A DNA stretch of 64,000 bases, from positions 124,001-188,000 of the forward strand of contig NZ_WSEL01000006.1 of assembly GCF_009758015.1 (NCBI RefSeq). The letters are read 5' to 3'. The notes beneath the pieces are model-generated. The model was not told where the DNA came from. It ran no database searches and saw only the letters and a list, made by a program, of their open reading frames with translations. This DNA is from Ramlibacter pinisoli. Its GTDB lineage: Bacteria > Pseudomonadota > Gammaproteobacteria > Burkholderiales > Burkholderiaceae_C. The position numbers and the translations under genes are program-made. Positions 1-7,731 of this stretch are shown here, piece by piece (the stretch's first letter is position 1; each line of letters opens with the position of its first letter).

Positions 1-175
1 ATCCTTCCAGCGCGCGGCACGGTCCCGTTGCGGGCCTGCCGCTTCCCGCGCCGCAACCGGCCCGCCCCCGCGGCGGTGCCCGGATTTGCCCGCGCGACGG
101 CTGCCCGGCTCCCGGGCGCCCTACCCCGTTTTCCCCACATTGCCTGCATGCCGACGCGCATGCCAAAGGATTGCC

Positions 176-436
176 ATGGCGAAGGAAGAATTGATCGAAA
201 TGCGTGGCAAGGTGGCCGAGATCCTGCCGGACTCGCGCTGCCGCGTCATCCTGACCAACGGCCACGAACTGGTGGCCTACACCGGTGGAAAGATGAAGAA
301 GCACCGCATCCGCATCATCGCGGGTGACGAGGTGACGCTGGAGATGTCGCCCTACGACCTGACCAAGGGGCGCATCATGTTCCGGCATCTGCCCGATCGC
401 CGGCCGCCCGGCGGCGCGCCGCACCACCGCCGCTGA
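176..436 (+). CDS. infA: Translation initiation factor IF-1 (stand-alone paralogue)
   Basis: An 86-residue protein that begins [13 protein letters not shown] and continues with the S1/OB-fold core of IF-1 (segment [18 protein letters not shown] near residues 39-56, then [11 protein letters not shown]). IF-1 binds the ribosomal A site during initiation together with IF-2 and IF-3. The start is the ATG preceded by AAAGGA at a good distance; an upstream in-frame ATG at 86 would add an unrelated arginine/proline-rich segment. The usual length is about 72 residues; here a basic Arg/Pro/Gly/His tail of about 14 residues is added. The gene stands apart from the ribosomal operons, as second infA copies in Burkholderiales often do. 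Its 3' end overlaps the opposite-strand DUF4334 reading frame by 62 bp. Confidence 0.93.
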   Translation: MAKEELIEMRGKVAEILPDSRCRVILTNGHELVAYTGGKMKKHRIRIIAGDEVTLEMSPYDLTKGRIMFRHLPDRRPPGGAPHHRR

Positions 437-1010
437 GCCCCGCCCCGCCGCCGGCGGGGTCGCACGCCTGCGCCTCGCGGCGCAGCACGAAGAACAGCGG
501 CTGCGGCTGGCCGCGCAGTTCCATGGCGCCCAGTACCGTGTCGGCGTCGACACGGCGGAACACGTCGCGCACCGGCAACGTGTCGTAGAGCATCGCCGCC
601 GTGCGGCAGCCGCGGTGCTCCAGCATCCGCAGGCGCGCCCGCGGACGGCCGGTGGCCAGCAGCGGCAGCAGCGGCCAGGCCAGCCGGGCGGCCGCGGGCG
701 ATGCCAGCCAGCGCCAGTGCATCCACAACGGCAGCAGCGGCCGCGCCCAGGTCGGGTCGATCGGCAGCAGGGCGCCGGCGCGCGTGCGCATCACCAGCGG
801 GTCCACCGCGTCGTCGCTCTCGAAGCGCTTGCCGTGCCAGTGCCAGGCGGCCAGCACGCCGTCCAGCGGATGGCCGGTCGGGAACCCGCGGCCGGCCCAG
901 CCGCCGCGCAGGTCGGTGGTGGCCACCGGCCCGAGCGCATCGAACAGTGCCAGCGCCTCGGCGGCGCTGGCACGGCCGGCGGCGAGCGCGGCCTCGAACG
1001 ACGCGGACAC
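375..1010 (-). CDS. GXWXG / DUF4334 domain protein
   Basis: About 211 residues. An N-terminal GXWXG-type motif ([18 protein letters not shown]) is followed by a domain resembling DUF4334 ([20 protein letters not shown], then [17 protein letters not shown]). The biochemical function of the family is unknown to me. The start is uncertain: GTG at 1010 is used here, but a CTG at 1031 overlaps the asparaginase stop (CTGA) and would couple translation of the two genes. The C-terminal 25-30 residues after FFVLRRE are low-complexity Gly/Arg/Ala and run 62 bp into infA on the opposite strand. The conserved part probably ends near position 460, so the tail looks like run-on after loss of a stop. It lies directly downstream of the asparaginase gene, probably in one transcript. 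Confidence 0.7.
   Translation of the reverse strand: MSASFEAALAAGRASAAEALALFDALGPVATTDLRGGWAGRGFPTGHPLDGVLAAWHWHGKRFESDDAVDPLVMRTRAGALLPIDPTWARPLLPLWMHWRWLASPAAARLAWPLLPLLATGRPRARLRMLEHRGCRTAAMLYDTLPVRDVFRRVDADTVLGAMELRGQPQPLFFVLRREAQACDPAGGGAGLSGGGAARRRAAGDRADAGT
443..459. other. GC hairpin between infA and DUF4334
   Basis: A perfect 7-bp stem (CCCCGCC / GGCGGGG) with a GCC loop, 6 bases after the infA stop. There is no T-run on either strand, so it is at best a weak or Rho-assisted end. It also lies inside the low-complexity tail of the opposite-strand reading frame. Confidence 0.35.
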
Positions 1011-1027
1011 GGCCGCCTGCGCCCGCT

Positions 1028-2035
1028 TCAGTCGCCGGCGCGCAGCCGGAACACCGCCTTGCGCTCGCCCACCTGGGTGCCGCGCGCATTGGCGACCGGC
1101 TCGGCACGCCAGGGCCGCAGCTCCTCGCGCTGGCGCGCGTCCAGCCAGCCAAGCTGGTCCAGCACGGCGACCGTGGCGGCGAACAGCGCGGTCTTGTTGC
1201 CGTCGATCACCTTGATCGCGAAGGCCTGGCCGCGGCTCACGCTGCCCACCGCCTGCACGCCGTCGGCGCCGACCTTGGTGACCCAGTCGCCGCGGCCGGC
1301 GCGCATGAAGGCCAGGTCGCTGCGGCCGGTGCCCGACACCAGGTCGGGCCGCGCCACCATGGCCTGCGACAGGGTCGCGAAGCTGGCGCCGAACTCGGGA
1401 TCGCGGGCGCCGCTGGCCAGGCGCGCGTAGGCCCGCGCCAGGTGCGACAGCGGCAGCGCGAAGTTGGGCGCCGAGCAGCCGTCGATGCCCAGCCGCAGGT
1501 CCTCCGGCGCCAGCCCCGCGGCCCGTGCCACGTTGCGCCGGACCGCCTGCTGCAACGGGTGGCCGGGCGCCAGGTAGCTGGCCGTGGGCTGGCCGTGCTG
1601 CACGCACCAGGCGAGGAAACCCGTGTGCTTGCCGCTGCAGTTGTGGTGGCGTTCGTCGACGGTGGCCGGCGCCGGGCCGACGCCCAGCTCCACGTAGTAC
1701 GGCACGTGGCAGCCGCACTGCAGCGCCCGGTGCGTGAGGCCGATGCGGCCCAGCATGCCCTGCACGCGCTCCACGTGCATCGGCTCGCCGTTGTGGCTGG
1801 AACACAGGAGGGCGACCTCCTCGGGGCCGAAGCCGAACTGCGCCGGCCCACCGGCCTGCAGGAAGGGCAGCGCCTGCAGGGCCTTGAGGGTCGAGCGGGT
1901 GAAGGTGAGCCAGTGCGGATCGCCCGCGTGCGCGAGCAGCCGGCCCTGGGTGTCGGTCACCGCGACGGCACCGAAGTGCTGGCATTCCAGCGTGCCGCCG
2001 CGGGAGATGTCGATCAGGGGGACGAGAGTCGTCAT
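1028..2035 (-). CDS. Asparaginase (L-asparaginase II family)
   Basis: 335 residues. It matches the bacterial asparaginase II family (PF06089 type), which is distinct from the classical AnsA/AnsB fold. Landmarks are the N-terminal PLIDISRGGTLECQHFG, STLKALQALPFL, CSSHNGE, the cysteine-containing CGCHVPYY, and HHNCSGKHTGFLAWC, the family signature with SGKH. It probably hydrolyses L-asparagine to aspartate and ammonia in the cytoplasm; there is no signal peptide. The ATG at 2035 gives the usual family N-terminus. The DUF4334 gene follows at once. The divergent amidohydrolase gene lies 177 bp away. Confidence 0.88.
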   Translation of the reverse strand: MTTLVPLIDISRGGTLECQHFGAVAVTDTQGRLLAHAGDPHWLTFTRSTLKALQALPFLQAGGPAQFGFGPEEVALLCSSHNGEPMHVERVQGMLGRIGLTHRALQCGCHVPYYVELGVGPAPATVDERHHNCSGKHTGFLAWCVQHGQPTASYLAPGHPLQQAVRRNVARAAGLAPEDLRLGIDGCSAPNFALPLSHLARAYARLASGARDPEFGASFATLSQAMVARPDLVSGTGRSDLAFMRAGRGDWVTKVGADGVQAVGSVSRGQAFAIKVIDGNKTALFAATVAVLDQLGWLDARQREELRPWRAEPVANARGTQVGERKAVFRLRAGD

Positions 2036-2086
2036 GCCCGGATTGTCGCTGCCGCGCCACTGGCCGCCAGCGCCGGACCCGACCGT

Positions 2087-2101
2087 TTGGTTGCATGCCA
2101 A
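2087..2101. promoter_or_regulatory. Possible operator TTGG-N7-CCAA in divergent region
   Basis: An interrupted palindrome (TTGG, seven bases, CCAA) in the 177-bp divergent region between the asparaginase and amidohydrolase genes. It has the T-N11-A form typical of LysR-type binding sites, but no regulator gene is adjacent. A TTGACA hexamer follows at 2131-2136 and could be a -35 for the amidohydrolase gene; the -10 at correct spacing is poor. Confidence 0.25.
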
Positions 2102-2212
2102 CACGCCCGCGCGCCACGCGGGAACCCCCGTTGACAGCCGCGTGGCCGGCCGACAGAGTGCCCGCACCACAACGACAAGGCAGCGCGCACGGCGCGGCCG
2201 ATGGAGACAAGC

Positions 2213-3316
2213 ATGGACGATTCGCTTCCCCTGCAGGCGCGCCTGCGCCATTGCGCCGAGTGCGCGCCCGCCGGTCCGTCGCGGCGCGGCTTGCTGCTCG
2301 GGGCGCTGGGCAGCGCCGCGCTGGCCGCCTGCGCCACCCCGGCCGCCGGCCCGGCCGCCACGGGCGCCGCGGCCCCGGCCCAGCGCATCGACGTGCACCA
2401 CCACCACACGCCGCCGGCGTGGCTGACCGCCGCGCGCACCCGCGGCATCGCCGACGGCCCCGCGGTCAACTGGACGGTGCAGCGCTCGCTGGCCGACATG
2501 GATGCCGCCGGCGTCGCCACCGCCATGCTGTCGGTCACCACGCCCGGCGTGGTCCTGTCCGGCATGGACCGCGACGCCACCCGCCGCCTGGCGCGCGAGT
2601 GCAACGAGTACGGCGCCCGGCTGGTGTCCGACCACCGCCCGCGCTTCGGCCTGTTCGCCGCGCTGCCGATGCTGGACACCGAGGGCGCGCTGGCCGAGAT
2701 CGCCTATGCGCTGGACGTGCTGAAGGCCGACGGCATCGGCCTGCTCACCAGCTACGGCGGCGACAAGTGGCTGGGCGACCCGCAGTTCTTCCCGATCATG
2801 GAGGAGCTGAACCGGCGCAAGGCGGTGGTCTACACCCACCCGACCACGGCCAACTGCTGCGGCAACCTGCAGGCCAACGTGCAGCCGGTGATGATCGAGT
2901 TCGGCACCGACACCACCCGCACCATCGCCTCGGTGCTGTTCAACGGCAACGCGCGCCGCTTCCGCGACATCAAGTGGATCTTCTCGCACGCCGGCGGCAC
3001 CATGCCGTTCCTGGTCGAGCGCTTCGTGCGCAACCCGATTCTGGTGCCCAGCTCGGCGCAGCTGTTCCCCGAGGGCGTGCTGCCCGAGCTGCAGCGCTTC
3101 TACTACGACACCGCGCAGGTGGCCAACCCGGCCGCCCTGTCGGCGCTGACCAAGGTGGTGCCGCTGTCGCAGATCGTGTTCGGCTCCGACTACCCGTACC
3201 GCACCAGCCTCGACCACGTGAAGGGGCTGCGCAGCGCCGGCGTGTTCAGCGAGGCCGACGTGCAGCGCATCGAGCGCACCACGCCGCTCGGACTGTTGCC
3301 GCGCCTGCGCGGTTGA
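2213..3316 (+). CDS. Amidohydrolase, ACMSD/amidohydrolase-2 family, probable exported lipoprotein
   Basis: 367 residues. A segment SRRGLLLGALGSAALAAC near residues 23-40 looks like a Tat-type signal with a lipobox ending at Cys40, so the enzyme is probably exported and lipid-anchored. The mature part opens with a metal-binding histidine cluster (HHHH at 62-65), has FSHAGGTMPFL mid-protein and ends with FGSDYPYR around residue 325, whose Asp is the usual catalytic metal ligand. The family performs metal-dependent hydrolysis or decarboxylation; the substrate is unknown. ATG at 2213 is preferred because GGAG lies 6 bases upstream; ATG at 2201 is possible. Confidence 0.85.
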   Translation: MDDSLPLQARLRHCAECAPAGPSRRGLLLGALGSAALAACATPAAGPAATGAAAPAQRIDVHHHHTPPAWLTAARTRGIADGPAVNWTVQRSLADMDAAGVATAMLSVTTPGVVLSGMDRDATRRLARECNEYGARLVSDHRPRFGLFAALPMLDTEGALAEIAYALDVLKADGIGLLTSYGGDKWLGDPQFFPIMEELNRRKAVVYTHPTTANCCGNLQANVQPVMIEFGTDTTRTIASVLFNGNARRFRDIKWIFSHAGGTMPFLVERFVRNPILVPSSAQLFPEGVLPELQRFYYDTAQVANPAALSALTKVVPLSQIVFGSDYPYRTSLDHVKGLRSAGVFSEADVQRIERTTPLGLLPRLRG

Positions 3317-3412
3317 CAGGGACAACCCGCCCGCGGCCCTGACAGGCCGTAGCGGACTTTGCAGGCGAGACATGCTGTCGGGCTGCCCGGCAGGGCAGGA
3401 TGGGGGACCACC

Positions 3413-3676
3413 ATGCAGTACCCCTCCCGCCTGTCCCGGTCCCTTCGCTGGGCCGCCCTGCTCGCCGTCGCCGTCGCGGCCAGCGGCTGCGCCGTCTATC
3501 CCGCCTATCCCTCCTATCCCTACGGGCAGCCGGTCGCCGTCGCGCCCGCCCAACCCGGGGTGGTCTACGCCCCGGCGCCGGTCGTGGTCGCCCCGCCGGC
3601 GTACTACGCGCCGCCGCCCGTGTACCTCGGCTTCCGCTTCGGGTACGGCTACGGCGGCCGCTACCACCGGCACTGA
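3413..3676 (+). CDS. Small proline/tyrosine-rich lipoprotein
   Basis: 87 residues: an N-terminal hydrophobic segment (LRWAALLAVAVAASGC) with a lipobox ending in Cys near residue 25, then a low-complexity Tyr/Pro/Val-rich stretch (AYPSYPYGQPVAVAPAQP) and a Gly/Tyr-rich C-terminus ending RYHRH. A GGGGGA ribosome-binding site precedes the ATG. The function is unknown; such small YPXYP lipoproteins are common in Burkholderiales envelopes. It sits between two unrelated metabolic genes on the same strand. Confidence 0.75.
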   Translation: MQYPSRLSRSLRWAALLAVAVAASGCAVYPAYPSYPYGQPVAVAPAQPGVVYAPAPVVVAPPAYYAPPPVYLGFRFGYGYGGRYHRH

Positions 3677-3767
3677 GCGGGCGCGCACCGGGCCGCCCGG
3701 CTGCGGGTAGGCCCCGGTGCGGCCGCGCGCGAGCGGGCCGGACAATCGGCGCCGACAAGGAGCTCCC

Positions 3768-5594
3768 ATGCGGTCCATCACCGGCCCGGCCGACATCGAG
3801 GCGATCGAGGCGCAGGCGGCCGAGCCCCCGGCCCGCTCGCCCTATGGCCTGATCGCGGCCGCCGCGCGGCGCTTCCCGCAGCGCACCGCCCTGGCCTTCC
3901 TGCCCTTGGCCGACCTGGCGCAGGCGGCCGAACGCACCACCTACGCCGAGCTGCTGGCGGCCATCCACCGGGCCGCCAACCTGTTCCGGTCGCTGGGGGT
4001 CGGCCCGACCGACACGGTGGCCATCCTCGCGCCCAACATCCCGGCCACGCAGGCGGCCCTGTGGGGTGCGCAGCTGGCCGGGCGTGCCTGCCCGATCAAC
4101 TACCTGCTGCAGCCCGACCACATCGCCGCCCTGCTGCGCGCCAGCGGCGCCAAGGTGCTGGTGGCGCTGGGCCCGTCGGCCGAGCTGGACATCTGGTCCA
4201 CCGCCCAGGCGGTGCGGGCGCTCGCGCCGCTGCCGCTGGTGGTGCTGCGGGCGCCCGGCGGCCAGGTGCCGGACGGCATCGACTTCGCCGCCGCCTGCGC
4301 CGGCCAGCCGGCCGAACCCGTCTTCGAGCCGGTCCTGGCGCCGGACCACGTGGCGGCCTGCTTCCACACCGGCGGCACCACCGGCGCCCCCAAGCTGGCG
4401 CTGCACACCCAGGGCAACGAGGCCCACACCGGCTGGCATGCGCACGCCTTCTACGGTTTCGACGAGCACACCGTCGAGGTCAACGGCTTCCCGCTGTTCC
4501 ACGTCGCCGGCGCCTTCGTCTACGGCCTGGCGCTGCTGGCCATCGGCGCCACCCAGCTGCTGCCCACCCTGACCGGCATGCGCAACGCCGCCTTCGTGCG
4601 CCAGTACTGGAAGTTCTGCCAGCGCGAGGGCGTGACCGCGCTGGCCTGCGTGCCCACCATCCTGGCGACGCTGGCCAACACGCCGGTCGACGCCGACACC
4701 AGCCGGATCCGCGTGGCCTACACCGGCGGCTCGCCCCTGCCCAGCGAACTGGCGGCGCAGTTCGAGGCCCGCACCGGCATCCCGGTGCGCAACATCCTGG
4801 GCATGACCGAGTGCGCCGGGCTGCTCACCATCGAGCCGTTCGCGGCGCCGCGCGTGCCCGGCTCCACCGGGCTGCGGCTGCCGTTCACCGAGGTGCGGGT
4901 GGTGCCCTGGCGCGACGGCGCGGCGCAGCTGGACGAGCGCTGCGCCACCGGCAGCACCGGCGTGGTCGTGGTGCGCGGCCCGCACGTGAGCCCCGGCTAC
5001 AGCGACCCGGCGCGCAACGCCGGCATGTTCGAGCGCGGCTGGCTGGTCTCGGGCGACCTCGGCCACCTCGACGCCCAGGGCTACCTGCACGTCACCGGCC
5101 GGGCCAAGGACATCATCATCCGCGGCAGCCACAACATCGATCCGGGGCTGGTCGAGGACGCCTTCCAGGCCCACCCGCAGGTGGCGCTGTGCGCGGTGGT
5201 GGGCGAGCCCGACGCCTATGCGGGCGAGGTGCCGGTGGCGTTCGTCACGCTGCGCCCGGGCTGCACGGCCGACCCGGCGGCGCTGCTGGCCGCGGTCGGG
5301 CCGAAGGTCTACGAACGGCCGGCCGTGCCCAAGCGGGTGACGGTGCTGCCGGCGCTGCCGATGACGGCGATCGGCAAGGTCTACAAGCCGGCGCTGCGCC
5401 TGCTGGCGATCGAGGCGCGCCTGCGCGAGGAGTTGGCCGGGCTGGGGCGACCGGTGGCGGTGGCGGCGCTGGAGCGCGGCGGCACGCCGGTGGCGGTGCT
5501 GACGTTCAGCGGCCCCGACGAGCCGGCGCTGCGGGCCGCCGTGCAGCAGCGGCTGGGCGCGATGGCGCTCACGCTCGAGATCGTGTTCGCCTGA
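3768..5594 (+). CDS. Acyl-CoA synthetase (AMP-forming ligase)
   Basis: 608 residues of the ANL superfamily, which activates a carboxylic acid to acyl-AMP and then acyl-CoA. Motifs in order: the ATP/phosphate loop HTGGTTGAPK near 200-209, GMTEC near 345, the hinge GRAKDIIIRG near 444, and the C-terminal catalytic lysine region AIGKVYKP near 534-541. An AAGGAG Shine-Dalgarno lies before the ATG. The N-terminal 60 residues fit long/medium-chain or cyclic acid ligases, but the substrate cannot be read from sequence. No beta-oxidation genes are adjacent. Confidence 0.87.
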   Translation: MRSITGPADIEAIEAQAAEPPARSPYGLIAAAARRFPQRTALAFLPLADLAQAAERTTYAELLAAIHRAANLFRSLGVGPTDTVAILAPNIPATQAALWGAQLAGRACPINYLLQPDHIAALLRASGAKVLVALGPSAELDIWSTAQAVRALAPLPLVVLRAPGGQVPDGIDFAAACAGQPAEPVFEPVLAPDHVAACFHTGGTTGAPKLALHTQGNEAHTGWHAHAFYGFDEHTVEVNGFPLFHVAGAFVYGLALLAIGATQLLPTLTGMRNAAFVRQYWKFCQREGVTALACVPTILATLANTPVDADTSRIRVAYTGGSPLPSELAAQFEARTGIPVRNILGMTECAGLLTIEPFAAPRVPGSTGLRLPFTEVRVVPWRDGAAQLDERCATGSTGVVVVRGPHVSPGYSDPARNAGMFERGWLVSGDLGHLDAQGYLHVTGRAKDIIIRGSHNIDPGLVEDAFQAHPQVALCAVVGEPDAYAGEVPVAFVTLRPGCTADPAALLAAVGPKVYERPAVPKRVTVLPALPMTAIGKVYKPALRLLAIEARLREELAGLGRPVAVAALERGGTPVAVLTFSGPDEPALRAAVQQRLGAMALTLEIVFA

Positions 5595-5618
5595 GCGCCC
5601 GGCCGCGGCCGCGCCGCG

Positions 5619-5927
5619 TCAGGGCTTGGCGGCGGTGGACTGCTGCCGCTCCTTCTCCTTGGCCGTGGTCACGTCGACCTTGGGCACCGTCACGGTCCTC
5701 TCCTCGGTCTTCACGGTCGGCACGTTGACGGTCTTCTCTTCCTTGCTCACCTGCACGTCCGGGCCCTTGACGTCGTACTTGGGCAGGGTGACGTTGCCTT
5801 CCTGGGTCTTCTGGACGTCGTACTTGGGCGCCGTCACGTTGCCTTCCTGCGTCTTCTTGACGTCGCAGGCGGCCAGGCCCAGGGCGGTGGCGGCGGCGAG
5901 GGCGGCGATGGTGATGGTCTTGTGCAT
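5619..5927 (-). CDS. Repeat-containing lipoprotein
   Basis: 102 residues. A signal peptide (TITIAALAAATALGLAAC) gives Cys21 as the probable lipidated residue. The mature protein is built of short repeats: KTQEGNVTAPKYDV is followed at once by KTQEGNVTLPKYDV, then two divergent units carrying VNVPTV and VTVPKVDV, and a charged tail. The alternating V-x-V-P pattern suggests stacked short beta strands exposed in the periplasm or at the surface. GGAG lies before the ATG. The function is unknown. It converges on the acyl-CoA synthetase gene and is divergent from the hydrolase gene. Confidence 0.82.
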   Translation of the reverse strand: MHKTITIAALAAATALGLAACDVKKTQEGNVTAPKYDVQKTQEGNVTLPKYDVKGPDVQVSKEEKTVNVPTVKTEERTVTVPKVDVTTAKEKERQQSTAAKP

Positions 5928-6082
5928 GTGGAACTCCCTTGATGTCGTGGTCGAACGGGGCGGCGGCGGTCCGCCGTCCCTGCTGGCAGTCTGGCCGGGC
6001 GGCTCCAGCGCGACTGTAGGAAGCCGGCCCCGGCGCCTGTCCGGGTGCGGCGCGGCGGTCCTGCAGGCCGCGGCCGTCCATC

Positions 6083-6099
6083 TGTCACCCTCCTCCTAC
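6083..6099 (+). promoter_or_regulatory. TGTC-N4-TCCTCCTAC motif upstream of hydrolase-like gene
   Basis: This 17-base arrangement recurs exactly, apart from the four variable bases, at 13042-13058 on the minus strand upstream of bphO. Here it ends 49 bases before the GTG start at 6149. It could be a promoter for an alternative sigma factor or a regulator site; no consensus is assigned. Confidence 0.3.
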
Positions 6100-6148
6100 G
6101 TGCCCCGCCAGCCCGGCCGCCTAGGATGAGGCGAACCGCTCGACCGCC

Positions 6149-7327
6149 GTGCCAGCCGATCCGAACCGTCCCGCCCCGCTGCACCTGCCGCGCGAAGCCG
6201 CCGCGACCGTGCGCGACGTGCGTGGCGGCGTGCGGCTGGCGGTGGACGGCCTGCGCACCGCCATCGGCGGGCTGGAGACCGTGCACCAGCGGCTGGCCCA
6301 CATCGAGCCGCCGGTGCGCGGGCTGCGCGTCGTGCCGCCGCAGCGCGGCTGGGCCTCCGTCGTGTACCGCGGCCTGCGCGGCAGCACCGACCTGCTGGGC
6401 GGCGGGCTCGACCTGGCGCTGGCGTCGCTGCAGGCCTCGCTGCAGGACACCCGCGCCCTGCGCCATCCGAGGCAGCCGGTGGCCGGTCGCGAGGCGCTGG
6501 TGGCGGCCCTGAACGCCTGGCTCGGCGACCACCTGCACCGCACCGACAACCCGCTGGCCATCCCGCTCGAACTGCACCAGCGCGACGCGCCGAGCCGCCC
6601 GCGCGTGCTGGTGCTGGTGCACGACCTCGGCCTGGACGACCTGCACTGGCGCCGCCACGGGCACGACCACGGCCAGGCGCTGGCCGGGGCGCTGGAGGCC
6701 ACGCCGCTGTACGCCCTGTACAACAGCGGCCGCCATGTCTGGGCCATCGGCCGGGAACTGGCGAACGAACTGGAGGCGCGGCTGGGGCGCTGGCCCGTGC
6801 CGCTGGAAGGCGCGACGCTGGTCGGCCACGGCCTGGGCGGGCTGGTGCTGCGCAGCGCCCTGCACCAGGCGCTGCGCTCCGGTCTCGCCTGGCCTGGGCA
6901 CGTGCGCCACCTGGTGTACCTGGGCACGCCGCTGCGCGGCGCGCCCGCCTGGGACGCCCAGCGGCCGTTCGCCGCCGGCGGCCTGGGCGCGTCGGCGCTG
7001 GTCGGCCCGCTGGCCCGGCTGGCCGGGCGCCGCAGCGACGGCATGCGCGATTTCAGCGAAGGCCGCTACCTGGAACTGGAGCCGCCGCCGGCCGACCCCG
7101 ACCCCTTGCCGGCCGCCATCACCGACCATGCGATCGCCGGCGCGATCGGCGCCGGCAGCGACGACGGCCTGGTGCCGGTGGCCAGTGCGCTGGGCCAGGA
7201 CGGCCCGGCCGGCACTGCACTGCCACCGGACGAGGCGCACCGCTGGATCGCCACCGGCGTCGACCATCTCGGCCTGCTGGGCAGCGAATCGGTCTACCAG
7301 ACGATGCGCCGCTGGCTGGCGGCCTGA
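6149..7327 (+). CDS. Alpha/beta-hydrolase-like protein without nucleophile serine
   Basis: 392 residues with a GTG start. The C-terminal two-thirds read as a lipase/PGAP1-like alpha/beta hydrolase: strand-loop VLVLVHDLG near 155, LYALYNSGRH near 190, the nucleophile elbow LVGHGLGGLVLR near 224-235, and HLVYLGTPLRGAP near 255. The elbow is normally GHSxGG; here residue 228 is Gly (GGC), so the protein probably cannot act as a serine esterase. The N-terminal 130 residues form a family-specific helical region. No adjacent gene suggests its role. It may be a degenerate or regulatory hydrolase homologue. Confidence 0.75.
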   Translation: MPADPNRPAPLHLPREAAATVRDVRGGVRLAVDGLRTAIGGLETVHQRLAHIEPPVRGLRVVPPQRGWASVVYRGLRGSTDLLGGGLDLALASLQASLQDTRALRHPRQPVAGREALVAALNAWLGDHLHRTDNPLAIPLELHQRDAPSRPRVLVLVHDLGLDDLHWRRHGHDHGQALAGALEATPLYALYNSGRHVWAIGRELANELEARLGRWPVPLEGATLVGHGLGGLVLRSALHQALRSGLAWPGHVRHLVYLGTPLRGAPAWDAQRPFAAGGLGASALVGPLARLAGRRSDGMRDFSEGRYLELEPPPADPDPLPAAITDHAIAGAIGAGSDDGLVPVASALGQDGPAGTALPPDEAHRWIATGVDHLGLLGSESVYQTMRRWLAA

Positions 7328-7417
7328 GGGGCGGGGTGCGCACAGGGCGCTGCGCCCGGCGCTGACAACCGGCGCCCTCCCTGCGTCGCATAGTGGGATG
7401 CAAGGAGTCCAACGGTC

Positions 7418-7696
7418 ATGAGCTATCTACCCAAGGCGCAAGAGCAGATGAACGGCGACCTGCTGCTGCCCGAGACCACCAAGCTGTTCCTGCACCGCGT
7501 CGTGCACGACCTGCAGGCATCGCTGGCGGCATCCGGCCAGTCCGGCGGCCAGGACGGCGTCGCGCTCACCGCCTTGCAAGGCGCCCTGGGACCGTGCCTG
7601 GAACCGTTGCCCACCGTGCGCGAGGTGCTGGACCTGCCCGACCCCGAGGTCGAGCGGCGCGGCCGCAACCTGCTGCGCGTCAGCCTGCCGCGCTAG
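7418..7696 (+). CDS. Hypothetical protein, 92 residues
   Basis: A soluble, leucine-rich, acidic-to-neutral protein starting MSYLPKAQEQMNGDLL with a good AAGGAG ribosome-binding site 7-8 bases upstream. There is no signal peptide, membrane segment or motif I recognise. The predicted content is mostly helical. It follows the hydrolase-like gene by 90 bp on the same strand and converges with the hybrid kinase gene (35 bp between stops). The strong ribosome-binding site supports a real gene; the role is unknown. Confidence 0.6.
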   Translation: MSYLPKAQEQMNGDLLLPETTKLFLHRVVHDLQASLAASGQSGGQDGVALTALQGALGPCLEPLPTVREVLDLPDPEVERRGRNLLRVSLPR

Positions 7697-7731
7697 GCCG
7701 GCGCGCCGCTGCCCCGCCGGTTCACGCCGGC

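Noticed and set aside
701..2134. Long plus-strand open frame antisense to the asparaginase and DUF4334 genes
   Set aside because: Shadow of GC-rich codons; Arg/Ala/Pro/Gly-rich, no domain, no ribosome-binding site, and fully opposite convincing genes.
2131..2160. Sigma-70 promoter TTGACA before the amidohydrolase gene
   Set aside because: Good -35 hexamer but the hexamer at 17-base spacing (CAGAGT) is poor; not listed as a promoter.
3246..5174. 642-codon minus-strand frame opposite the acyl-CoA synthetase gene
   Set aside because: Low-complexity translation with no motif; the plus strand has all ANL motifs in place.
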